Below, piece after piece: positions 1-13,000 of a stretch of DNA of 64,000 bases; within the stretch, counting starts at the first letter, position 1, and each line of letters begins with the position of its first letter. The notes below the pieces were generated by a model. It saw only the letters and a program-made list of their open reading frames with translations, had not been told where the DNA came from and ran no database searches. The stretch spans positions 7,407,912-7,471,911 of the forward strand of contig CM066920.1 in NCBI GenBank assembly GCA_033964015.1. Direction: 5' to 3'. The position numbers and the translations under genes are program-made. This stretch comes from Scolanthus callimorphus. Taxonomy: Eukaryota; Cnidaria; Anthozoa; Actiniaria; Edwardsiidae.

Positions 1-849
1 CATCATCCTAGTACAAGACTCCTCCTCATCATCATCATCCTAGTACAAGAATCCTCATCATCATCATCATCATCCTAGTACAAGACCCCTCCTCCTCATC
101 CTAGTACAAGACTCCTCCTCCTTAACATCCTAGTACAAGACTCCTCCTCCTCATCATCATCCTAGTACAAGACCCCTCCTCCTCATCCTAGTACAAGACT
201 CCTCCTCCTTAACATCCTAGTACAAAACTCCTCATCATCATCATCATCATCCTAGTACAAGACTCCTCCTCCTCATCATCATCATCCTAGTACAAGACTC
301 CTCCTCCTCATCCTAGTACAAGACTCCTCCTCCTTAACATCCTAGTACAAGACTCCTCCTCCTCATCATCATCCTAGTACAAGACTCCTCCTCCTCATCA
401 TCATCATCCTAGTACAAGACTCCTCCTCCTCATCATCATCCTAGTACAAGACTCCTCCTCCTCATCATCATCCTAGTACAAGACTCCTCCTCCTCATCAT
501 CATCATCCTAGTACAAGACTCCTCCTCCTCATCATCATCATCCTAGTACAAGACTCCTCCTCATCATCATCATCATCCTAGTACAAGACTCCTCCTCCTC
601 ATCATCATCATCCTAGTACAAGACTCCTCCTCCTCATCATCATCATCCTAGTACAAGACTCCTCCTCATCATCATCATCATCCTAGTACAAGACTCCTCC
701 TCCTCCTCATCATCATCCTAGTACAAGACTCCTCCTCCTCATCATCATCATCCTAGTACAAGACTCCTCCTCCTCATCATCATCATCCTAGTACAAGACT
801 CCTCCTCCTCAACATCCTAGTACAAGACTCCTCATCATCATCATCCTAG
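1..849. repeat. CCT/CAT-rich compound minisatellite
   Basis: The core CATCCTAGTACAAGACTCCT alternates with variable runs of CCT and CAT. Units are about 20 to 38 bp because the number of triplets differs from copy to copy. The array runs off the left edge, so its full length is unknown. The + strand between the CTAGTAC cores is almost pure pyrimidine, a composition that can form triplex DNA. No reading frame of note crosses it. Confidence 0.95.
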
Positions 850-1646
850 TTGAATGATTTGTTATTCCCGCTAAATTTCCAATGCTCTAGCTAGAATACC
901 CAAAACTAAGAAATCATAATGATTTGGAGTATTGCAAAAAAGGAGCAACGTTATAGGCCACTAAAGTTCCCTACTTTTAGAGACGTTATATGAGGCACGA
1001 ACACAATCTGTCCGACCTCCATACAAACACTATAAAAATGCAGCTTAAGAGGCCTTATAACTTTCAGAATGTTAGTTTTTTGGAGACATGTGAAAAGAAA
1101 ATCGAGGCATTGTCCAACTGCTAAAATTCGGCGACTGGTCAATATGAACCCAATTTCCAAAGTCCCAGCGGGTAGTCAATCGCAGAATCGCAGCTGAGCC
1201 AGCCGTGTTATTGATGTAAGATGAGGAAATAAGCACGTTTCATACCATCCAATACCACCTCCAAGCCTGAGAAGATGTCTATGAATGATGAATGTCCACT
1301 CTGTAATAGCTAAAACCGCAAGTTTGGAAGACATCTCAAAGTAGATATACAAAGTTGTTGATCAACTTGATCACATATTACCCCACACAGGGATAAAAGC
1401 TTTGTTACATCTAGTTATTTGTGGTATGCGACAGAAGGCCATCTTAGAAGCCTGGCCGGCGTACTCTACTGACGTTTTAGCTCTTAACAAGTGATTTTAA
1501 TAGTCATGCGTGACATGCGCAGTAGACAACACCTGACAATGAAACAAAGCATAACAAAAGATTATTTTCGTTGTCTCCTTGCCCTTCTTTTCCACTTGTC
1601 TTTGCTCTCTGCTGGATTTACACACCCGTTTCTACTCTGTAAGAGT
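850..1646. other. Spacer between two satellites
   Basis: This is complex, non-repetitive AT-rich DNA. The only open frame is a 69-codon minus-strand stretch (951-1160) with no recognisable domain. I see no gene, RNA or mobile element here. Confidence 0.6.
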
Positions 1647-4064
1647 CCACACAAGGTGTACTGTTAAACACCACATCTCACCACATCAGGTGTGCTGTTA
1701 AACACCACATCTCACCACACCAGGTGTACTGTTAAACACCACATCTCACCACACCAGGTGTACTGTTTAACACCACCACCACATCTCACCACACCAGGTG
1801 TACTGTTTAACACCACATCTCACCACACCAGGTGTACTGTTTAACACCACATCTCACCACACCAGGTGTACTGTTTAACACCACATCTCACCACACCAGG
1901 TGTGCTGTTTAACATCACATCTCACCACACCAGGTGTACTGTTAAACACCACATCTCACCACACCAGGTGTGCTGTTTAACATCACATCTCACCACACCA
2001 GGTGTACTGTTAAACACCACATCTCACCACACCAGGTGTACTGTTAAACACCACATCTCACCACACCAGGTGTGCTGTTTAACACCACATCTCACCACAC
2101 CAGGTGTACTGTTAAACACCACATCTCACCACATCAGGTGTGCTGTTAAACACCACATCTCACCACACCAGGTGTACTGTTAAACACCACATCTCACCAC
2201 ACCAGGTGTACTGTTAAACACCACATCTCACCACATCAGGTGTGCTGTTTAACACCACATCTCACCACATCAGGTGTACTGTTAAACACCACATCTCACC
2301 ACACCAGGTGTACTGTTAAACACCACATCTCACCACACCAGGTGTACTGTTAAACACCACATCTCACCACATCAGGTGTGCTGTTAAACACCACATCTCA
2401 CCACACCAGGTGTACTGTTAAACACCACATCTCACCACACCAGGTGTACTGTTAAACACCACATCTCACCACATCAGGTGTGCTGTTTAACACCACATCT
2501 CACCACATCAGGTGTACTGTTAAACACCACATCTCACCACACCAGGTGTACTGTTAAACACCACATCTCACCACACCAGGTGTACTGTTAAACACCACAT
2601 CTCACCACACCAGGTGTACTGTTAAACACCACATCTCACCACATCAGGTGTACTGTTAAACACCACATCTCACCACACCAGGTGTACTGTTAAACACCAC
2701 ATCTCACCACATCAGGTGTGCTGTTTAACACCACATCTCACCACATCAGGTGTACTGTTAAACACCACATCTCACCACACCAGGTGTACTGTTAAACACC
2801 ACATCTCACCACACCAGGTGTACTGTTAAACACCACATCTCACCACACCAGGTGTACTGTTAAACACACATCTCACCACACCAGGTGTACTGTTAAACAC
2901 CACATCTCACCACACCAGGTGTACTGTTAAACACCACATCTCACCACACCAGGTGTACTGTTAAACACCACATCTCACCACACCAGGTGTACTGTTAAAC
3001 ACCACATCTCACCACACCAGGTGTACTGTTAAACACCACATCTCACCACACCAGGTGTACTGTTAAACACCACATCTCACCACACCAGGTGTACTGTTAA
3101 ACACCACATCTCACCACATCAGGTGTGCTGTTAAACACCACATCTCACCACACCAGGTGTACTGTTAAACACCACATCTCACCACACCAGGTGTACTGTT
3201 AAACACCACATCTCACCACACCAGGTGTACTGTTAAACACCACATCTCACCACACCAGGTGTGCTGTTTAACACCACATCTCACCACACCAGGTGTACTG
3301 TTAAACACCACATCTCACCACACCAGGTGTACTGTTAAACACCACATCTCACCACACCAGGTGTACTGTTAAACACCACATCTCACCACACCAGGTGTAC
3401 TGTTAAACACCACATCTCACCACACCAGGTGTACTGTTAAACACCACATCTCACCACACCAGGTGTACTGTTAAACACCACATCTCACCACACCAGGTGT
3501 ACTGTTAAACACCACATCTCACCACATCAGGTGTGCTGTTTAACACCACATCTCACCACATCAGGTGTACTGTTAAACACCACATCTCACCACATCAGGT
3601 GTGCTGTTAAACACCACATCTCACCACATCAGGTGTGCTGTTTAACACCACATCTCACCACATCAGGTGTACTGTTAAACACCACATCTCACCACATCAG
3701 GTGTGCTGTTAAACACCACATCTCACCACATCAGGTGTGCTGTTTAACACCACATCTCACCACATCAGGTGTACTGTTAAACACCACATCTCACCACACC
3801 AGGTGTACTGTTAAACACCACATCTCACCACACCAGGTGTACTGTTAAACACCACATCTCACCACACCAGGTGTACTGTTAAACACCACATCTCACCACA
3901 CCAGGTGTACTGTTAAACACCACATCTCACCACACCAGGTGCGCTGTTTAACACCACGTCTCACCACACCAGGTGTACTGTTAAACACCACATCTCACCA
4001 CATCAGGTGTACTGTTAAACACCACATCTCACCACATCAGGTGTGCTGTTTAACACCACATCTC
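1647..4064. repeat. 34-bp tandem satellite, about 71 copies
   Basis: The unit reads approximately CACCACATCTCACCACACCA followed by GGTGTACTGTTAAA (34 bp). Copies differ at a few diagnostic sites: ACACCAGG or ACATCAGG, GTGTACT or GTGTGCT, GTTAAAC or GTTTAAC. One copy near 1768 carries an extra CACCAC, and one near 2864 lacks a base. Each unit holds two small dyads, ACACC-A-GGTGT and GGTGT...ACACC, so single strands could fold. Since 34 is not a multiple of 3, open frames inside (1866-2183, 3531-3848) read the three phases in turn as a 34-residue period and are not genes. Confidence 0.97.
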
Positions 4065-7000
4065 ATGAGTACGATGATTACTTTATAGCCGAGTCGAAAT
4101 GCGTTCTTTAAAAGAAGTGTTACAAGCCTCACCTGATGAGGGCTTGTACCGAGTGGAAAATCGTTGTGTGAAAGGAGTAGAGAACAAAAGCAAGTGGAAA
4201 AGAAAGGGGAACAAGGAGAAAACGAAAACAATATTTCAATATGCGAAAATCCGCGGCGGCCTACATACACAAGATTTCAAGTACTGAAACAAAGTCCCAT
4301 TTCAAAATAAAACATAGCACCGATGGTAGAGGAAATGAACGGCTTTTGTTGTGGATAGCTCGAGGGATATTTTTCACCAGCCATCACGTTCAGTTTTGGT
4401 GTGCTAAAAGCGAGGCAAAATAAGGAACTGGTCAATTCCCTGAGAATGTTTTTAGAAATAAATCTGAATTTTTTGCAACATAAGGGGACAATTTTATCGT
4501 TGAACAAAAAAGGGTGTGGTATCCTCTCTGTGGTTAACATCACAGTCATAAGATGACTTTGATGGGAAACTCGAAGTTCGGTAAAAAAAATAATAATAAT
4601 AAAGGGCAGAAAAGCTAATGGAAAGGGAAGAAAGGCTAATGGAAAGCGAAAATGAAGATCGTGATGTTTCGAGATTTTTTTTCATAAATATTTGGGGATA
4701 GTAATGAAGGTGCCTCGTGCACTGACTATAACATACTGTTTATACGTTGGTATGATATCTTACGTCCCTGATGATTGATGTTTTATTATCACAATGATGG
4801 AGATGATGTTGATGTTGATGATTATGATGTTTAGATGATGATGATGATGACCACTTTGATGATAACGATGGTGTTGTTGATCTCAATATTAATAAGAATC
4901 TTGCCGCCATCATGGATGACTGCTTCTTCATCATTGTCTTCACAAGACAGTGGTAACGATAGCATCAACAATTAAGACTGTGAGCTGCATTAACGTCCTC
5001 AGTATGATGCCGAAAACAAAGCAAACAATCTTATCACATAATCAATGCAAGAATTTCCAGCTGCATTTGCATTGTTATTGTTAGGTGATATTGATTTTGG
5101 AATTTCTTTCAAAGAAACAGGAAAACAAGTTGCTTATCGATTTATAAGACATGCTTTGAACTTATTTGCTAGTGTAACAAGTCCTACATTGTAGATACAT
5201 CGAAACCTAGTACCCAAAGCTCCTTGCACAACAAACGCGCAATTAAGAGGTCATTATTATTGTTAGTATGTTACACGCCTGGATATTGCAGCTAAGTGAG
5301 TTGAGTTAATCAAAATATGAAAAAAATTCACCTTGGCGCCTTGTTTACAACGTAGTTCCCTTCAAAATATTTGAATAAATGTTGAAGATATCGCGCAATG
5401 TAAGCTCCTCATTGAACGAAATCTGCGAGTATAGCTTTTAGACGGATGTTTTATTTATGCTGAAAACAACACGGAGGAGCTAGAATTAGAACTCATTCCA
5501 AGTCAATATTTGATAACAACTTATCAAATGAAGTGAAGCGTTTATTAATTGCTCTTGCGGTCGATAATTACTAAGGCGAGGCCTCAAAGAATTTCCCTGA
5601 CGCTGTTCCTATTAGCTCTCATGACAATTGAAACTCTTTTAGTGCAATAACGTACGAGTTGAGTTTTAGGAAACCGTTAGACAGGAAGAGCTCTTTGGCA
5701 TTCGAAACATGTTCTTCCTTTGTTGAGAATTTTGTAAATGGAACTTTTCCTTCTCAGTTTATTTTCCTTGGTGATGTTCCTTTTCCTTTTGAGAACAGGC
5801 AGGCCTTTTTATCTGTAGGGTAGTCCTAATAATTTACAAACGGATTTTCAGTGATCAGGATTGATCAAACACACCAAATAAAATATACTACCACCGTTGT
5901 CGTCATTACCACCATCATCACGACCGTCGTCGTCGGCGTCGTCCCTTCATCAGCGTCATCATAATCATCATCGTCGTTTTACTACCATCATGTGTGTTAA
6001 AATAATATTTTTACGATAGTCCACGGCTCCCTTAATATCTAGAAACCTCACTCAAGTTAAGGTAGCAAGAACAGAATGTGAGAATATTATCACGACAAAA
6101 CCTATTACAACCTCTTCCCTTGACTGACAAAGCTAATAACCGATCTCTTGTCGACTTAAATGAAAACGGTAATCGATTGTTTAACAGTCCATTACTTATG
6201 ATAGGCAGCCGGATCCCACTGTGTTAGCCATACTGTGCAAAAGATGTGCAGCTGGCTTCAGCTTTGCTGCATGCTCGTATAAGCAACTATTAGACAAATA
6301 TTATAATTGCTATAAATAGAAAATAACCGACCGCAAACTTACGAGTGGAAAACTAAACCAGAGAACGAATCTGTGCAAAGGTTTTAATGACCAAATGTTA
6401 AAAAAGATTTATTAAGGACTGTCTCATATATATGTCGAAGCTGTCAGGCTTTTTAAGATTTACTGTATTCCCCGCACGACAAATTCCCCTTTTCTGTATG
6501 CTCGTTGCAAAGGCGCACGTTTTAGAAGAGACCTTTATGCACTGATAACTTCCTCAAGTGCAAAACTGTTCCCTGCATGAATGTGTTATGAATTGAAAAT
6601 CATCCGTATTTCGGGTCAGGTAATGGCGAAAATTCCTCTGAAACTTCTCGGTTCACAGTAATGATTTCACGTCTTCAGTTCGTATGTAACGGCACATTAC
6701 ACTGGAGTTGTTTTCATAATAGCCGGCATCTCGTCTTGCATGCCTTAGCTGACTCGAGATGCATGCAAAGGTAGCTCTGTATGGGGTATGCTTATCCGAC
6801 CAGCTGCAAGCATGGATAACCTGAACGTTACAACCTTTGTATTTCACTATAAATCTGGCCCGTGTCTCAAGTACTGGCCACGGGTTTTCTAGCAACCAAA
6901 AGAGGTTATTTTTTTAGCAACCAAAATGATTTGATTCCTCTTAGTGAGTCACTTTGGTTACATAGACAAGCGAAGAAATCAAGGGTGTATGTTCGCGAAC

Positions 7001-10000
7001 ATAAGTCCCAATCCCAATCACTTTTTTCTTACTTCCATGCATTCCACTTCTTGGTTCTACATGAAAGCAATTTTCTACCACCCGGGCAACGAAACACAGC
7101 GACTTTCTCGGATAGAACATTTTCTCATTTTGGGATACAGCTAAAAGATCGAGATTCCTCAAAACTTACAATTGTCTTTCCCTCGAGCAAGGAAAACACA
7201 GTGAGTTTCACGGACAGAACATTTCTCCTGCATTTTGGGATAACGAGACAATGAATGGACTTATTTCCATCTGGTTCCTATCCAGTTTCTAGAGATCCAC
7301 ATGGGTGTCAGCTAGGTATAGCCCATATATCTTAGAGCGCAACAGAAGTGGGTGCTTCAGAAACTTTCGAACAATCTACGGAAAAGAGACCCGTGTCATT
7401 AGTGTCAGGTTTTGGGCCACAAAATTACAATTTGTCAAATGCATAACGAGGATAGAATGGATGGCATTACAACGAACTCTGCATCGATGAACAGTGGCGG
7501 ATCCAGGGGGGGGGGGGGGGGGCTATGGAACCCCTCCTCGAGCATCTGACATTTTCAAAAAAAAAGAAAATAAATAAAACGTGTACAAGGAGAATGAAGT
7601 GATTCATCATCGTTTAAACAGTGTAGGTATTAAACAATAAGGATCTTAAACTGCGTTACCCAGACCGCGGGCGTGCTCTGAGTGCTGTTTATGGTAGGTA
7701 AGTGTTAGTTGCGTGATCGAAGGTAGCTGCTAAAGCACTTTTTGCTTGAAAAGAAAAAACTTCAGAGTTCGCAGAAATAAGAAAAAAAAACGCACTAAAG
7801 GAATGAAATGACTTTGTACATGAACAAGTAAACTAACATCAATTGATACCAATGCGCCCAAAAGAGTAAAACTGCCTCGTTTACGGGCTAAAGGTTGACA
7901 ATTGCCAACATAAACCTCTATACAAGGGCTGCAAAAAGAATTTAACTTTTCGTGGTTATGTATTTAGTCAAATCACACTGTCTAGTGGTCTTTTGTCAAT
8001 TAATGCGTTCTGATTGTTTGAGCAACGAGTAGTAGGCTATATGTTATAGCCTTGTATTAGCGAAGTGTCGGATTTGACAGAAAATGGCAAATGAACAGAC
8101 CAGAAAACGTTTTTGGCCTCATGGGCTATTGACTCAGAGACCATGAGGGATCAGCAGGGCTCCAGGAATTATTTTTTTAAATTCGCTTAGCCTGTCACCT
8201 TCAGACTTTTAATTATTTTACTAATTGCACCTATAACCCTCTCTTATAGCGTAACTAAAATGGGCAACCGGTCTGCGCTAATAATCACTGACTATTCATC
8301 CCGCTGGGCCGAGTCATGCTTCGATAGGATGCGTTCTGGCTTTATTTATTTATCGCTATGATCTGTACGCATCATAAAATGTTTGATGGAGTGAAAATCC
8401 GTCAACATAGCGTGTTTATAGAACACTACATGAAGTATTTATACAATGAGAGCATCACGTTTCATGTCGTCGTGATATATTTATGAAGGACTGACGCATT
8501 ACTCGAGGGTCACAGGAAATGACGTGTCGACTTTGCTCGCGTTGTTTAGTCTCGAAATGGTATATTTTCGGTTTTCCAGCGTCTTTATGGAAATAAGTGA
8601 ATATATTTTTGCCGAGATCAATCTTTGCCAAATTTGTATTACTGCCGCATGAAATACTAAATTACAATTCTTACTAACTTGGATCATTAACTGTCCGTTT
8701 GATAGCATATATCTATAGTAGTGGCATCTAATCAACGTGATTCTTTTTATCACCTAAAAGTTTTAACGCTACTCCCACGAATTAAAAGTAAAATACCACC
8801 AAAATGTGGATTTTTCTCGAAAAATGTGAATTTCTCTCGGAAAAGCAGGCTTCGTTTTGACTTCGTTTTTGTACGTGCAAAGGGAGCGTTAAATTTCGTT
8901 CCCTCCACTTAACAAGCTTAGGTGAGATAACGATTCAGCTATGGACTTCAATAATGATATTCATTGTTTATGCGTTGGAGACTAAGTGAAGTTTACAAAT
9001 AAAGCTAACTACGGCTAAAATACAAATATGCTTGCTAAGTGGCAATGATTTTGAACAATTTGACAGTCTTGAGGACAAAAAGCAAATCCAATCATCGCTA
9101 AAATCGAGGGCAGTTTTCATGATGCGCGTAAAAATGCGCGAGAAAAATAAAACCAGAAAAACACAAAATTTTAGGCATTGTTCTGGTGAAAGAATTAATC
9201 TAAGTGAATTCTATATCGATGCATTATAAGGTTTCATCTTCTTAATCCATACATTCCTATACACGATTGCAGAAAAACATATTTGTAAATATACGAGGAT
9301 GCCCTATGGCGTGTGCCTTGTTGTTATTTATCAAAGCGAAACATAGTGCATCAGCTGGGATAGAACAGGTCCTTTAAACTGCAGATCCGACAACAAAGCG
9401 TGCAGCGTGATTTCAGAAAACCTTTCGCGCACGATTTTCACAATTGAAACCACTCATTCGAAATGGGGCCCTGGTTCCGCGAGAAAAGAGCTCTAAGCTG
9501 GCGTATCAAAAGCCTATGCAAGTAACAGGGGTCCTTTGGGAGTTGCCAGTGGAAGTAGAGCACGCACAGCTCGAAAGCTGCAATGGTAACAAAACAGGTA
9601 AGGCAAAAACAACTAAAACACAAAGATCGTATTTCAACTCGGTGCGCGCGGGTTTCCAACTTGGGGAAGAAATGTGTTAGTCCTTCAATGAATTAGCTCG
9701 AAATAGTTTTTTGTCATTTTTGAATTCATCACGCAAAGTGGCATATAAAAGTTCCTAGCCCAGGATTTGACAGCTTAAATGGAGTCACGCCCTAAGGGGG
9801 GCTTGATTGCTCATTTATTTGCATTTTGCTGTTTACTTGACCGAATCAACTCGCTCGTTTGAGTGAGTGGGGCAGTTATAAACGGTTCTGATAAGTGCTT
9901 ACCCTTCAGGATTCAAGCGCTGGAAAGACTCACGTCTCAGGGAAACATCTTGATTTAGTTTCACGAAAAACGAAAATCACGACATGGTAGTATTCCAAAC

Positions 10001-13000
10001 TTTCACATTAATTTCAAGCGATTTAGAAGAAAATTTATATATTTTGTAATTACTCACGAAAAAAAAAGCGACCACGACTTAAGTTCACTCCATTATTTAA
10101 CGCACGGACACCGAACATAAGGTTCGGTTTACTTATAGTTTTGTTATAATTTTTTTAGTGTTTATTTATATTCATTTGTCATATTTCGATATTGACGGCT
10201 AAAAGTGCATTTCTATACACTATGAATAACGAAGAACATTCACTCAACGAATTCCACGTCATGGGAGTTACCATGGCAACACAGAGAGGGTCCTTGAAGT
10301 TGTACATGAAATGCTCTAAAGTGTAGCATGATTTTATAAGGTCGTCAGCCAAATAGCGGGGGAGTTGGATATATTAGTGATAAATAAGCCATAGGCGATT
10401 TATCACGACGACATATAACGCGTCTGAGATGCAAAATCAATTAGCTGCATTTTTTGTCAACAACTTATTGACACAATGATCTCAGAATGATTGAATTGAT
10501 GGGAAGAGAAAACCAGAGACGCGTTGAAAAAACGCGTGACCTCTATTTTAGGGCAAATTGATGGTAAAAATGTTCACAATAGCGATGCTGTCTTTGCTAG
10601 ATTCCCGTAGATTTCATGGCACTAGAGTTTGTCATTCACTCCCAGAAATCTTGAAAGCCTATTACTCGAGGCAATGTCGTACTACGGAGATACGACGCCT
10701 TTAGGTGGAACCGCCCTTTTTTATTCCCTCGATCTTCCTTTCAATGACAATGATGTCCAAAAATAGTTCAATAACACAAAACCCAGTTTGCCATCTGAAA
10801 ATGTCTTCTTTTTTAGGCTCAAAAAAGGAGTTTGCAATCAAAAGGGCTCTTCGCCAGTTTAGTAATGGTGGGGCAAGCCTATTTTGCATGTCTAAGGTTT
10901 GCCTTATTGTTCTTCTCATTCATAGGCGAAGCTACCCTAGAAATTAAGTGCGTCAATTAGAGTCAAAATATGCAACTCGATTACAAAACAGCTCTTGAGG
11001 GATAGCCAAGGAATGCTGGCACGGAAACCATTTTGTGGTTATTCGACGTTGTGTCTCTACCAACGCTAAACGTCTCTTTTTTGTGAAATTGATATTTTGG
11101 ATTTTAAAACTTCTAGACCTGGTTCAGTGAATAAGAATCTTTCCAATAGTATCGTGTGCAGGTCCTGTTAACTCGAAATTGCAGGACATAGCTCGAGGCA
11201 TGACATTAGTGGTACAAGTTCACGATTGGATAATAAAATAGCTAATAACCATAACAATAGCCCTCACTTGGGGCTCACTATTTATGGTGAAGCAAGACTT
11301 GAGAACACTCTAAACTCATCCTCAACTCTACAGCTGCACACAGGTTTGTCATTTCAACTGATTACTCACTTAGCAACTTATCCAATTGTTGACATAACAT
11401 TTTATCTAAATTATCTAGGTTATCTAAATTATTTATCCCTTTCTTGTTTTAATAATCTCTGGGGATTTTTCTTCGGGCACCTTAGAGCACTATATAACAA
11501 CAGCGCACTTTTTAATGTTAAAGTCAACTTTGATAAGTTCTCGCAGTTTGGGCATCAATGGTTTTACAGTCCTAGAAAATCGCGATGCTTTCTTTCTTGG
11601 CATTTTTAAACGATAAATGTCCAAATAGGAAATTTCTACATTATTTTGCCTGTAGAAATGATGGAATTTTGTCGTTAAGTATTTTGCGCTTCGCGTGCGC
11701 GCGGCAGTGAGTGACAAAAATGCAGCTCTAGATTCTCGCAACATAACTGTACTTCTCTGTTGATCCGTTCAACTTTGTCCAGAAATCTCAAAAAATACCA
11801 CTCGGTGAGCTAAACCTCGCCGCAAAAAAGAAATCAGAGTCCGAAACAGTAGATTTTGTTTTACATTTATGGTTGATGAATTGCTCATTGGAGTGAAGGA
11901 AGGCAACTAGAGCGAAGCAAAGCCGCTCTTGGGAAGCGAACCAACAGCGGAGGTATCTAATTCGATTAAAACCAGTGTCTGCATAACCATGTTAGCCCGT
12001 TCTTCGCTTCGCAAAGCAGAAAAAGTGCCGTAAAGTTTTCTTTCCGAGCTGAAATGCGCGCGTGTGACTCGAAACCGACGCAAACGCTAACTCGAGTGGA
12101 ATGGGGAAACGGCAGAGTTACATAAATTTGTAGTCACGAAAACCTGTATCGTTGTGTGGACCGAAAACGGAGGAAAATTTAGCAAGCAAAGGGATACGAT
12201 AGGTTGAAGAGGATACTTTGAGCAAGGCTACGCACGCCGAGATGTTGTTCTTTCGTATCATCATGACGTTGGGTCTTTCTGTACATCAAGTCACAATATG
12301 CAGTTTGATTTACTACTTATCACATTAATTATTAATAGCTCATCTGGCATAGGAAAAGACACAAGAAGAAGGCTAACTTTACAAAAGTAACATTTTATCC
12401 TTAATTCGACGCTAAACTAATCTTTGTATCTCGAAAATGCGCCGATGACATAGCAATTTTTCAAGACCTTCCGGCAAAGCTCATTAATTGTGCACATGGT
12501 CTAAGTAGAAAATTAGCCATTGAATTTCTCTCAAAACTTGTAGAGGTTAGTTCTGTCGCTGAATAAGATAACACATTTTACTATATAATTGTACTTTAAC
12601 GAAAGATTCGTAGATTTGAAAACGTTTCATAGCAAACAGAATTGCGCGAGCCACTTCCGCAGACGCTTGGAATGTTGCGAAGAAAGTTGGCATGCTTTCC
12701 TTACCTCAATTTGCTCTTTTAAATTAAATTTCTTGCTATAAAAAGGTTTCAATGGATAATAGAAGAATTTAGCGACATCTAACTGCTCCATTTTTTCTCA
12801 ACTCCTCAAACTAAGTACAGAACATAATGGGAAAAAGTTTATGAAAGTTCTTGTTTGTTTTCTTCTGCGTGTTTTGCATTCTACAAAATCGTCGTGTCTT
12901 TAGAGGACAACAAGTTCACTATCAAAATCGATAATATTAAGATTAAAAGATACAAACTTATTGTCTCAAGATATTGATAGAAACTTCTAACGATATTCAC

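Noticed and set aside
1866..2183. Repetitive 105-codon open frame (also 3531-3848)
   Set aside because: It is the 34-bp satellite read through three phases; the absence of stops follows from the unit sequence and not from selection.
1647..4064. CRISPR-like array (regular 34-bp period)
   Set aside because: There are no unique spacers; the entire unit repeats. The rest of the window is eukaryotic.
6862..7254. 130-codon frame with duplicated segments (RNTATFSDRTFSHFG and ENTVSFTDRTFLLHFG)
   Set aside because: It is a small DNA duplication (about 7090-7135 and 7193-7240) with overlapping frames on both strands; no family and no splice or start evidence.
11490..11744. Minus-strand frame containing MPRKKASRFSRTVKPL
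   Set aside because: Basic and faintly histone- or HMG-like, but no domain could be aligned and the + strand has an overlapping frame of equal quality.
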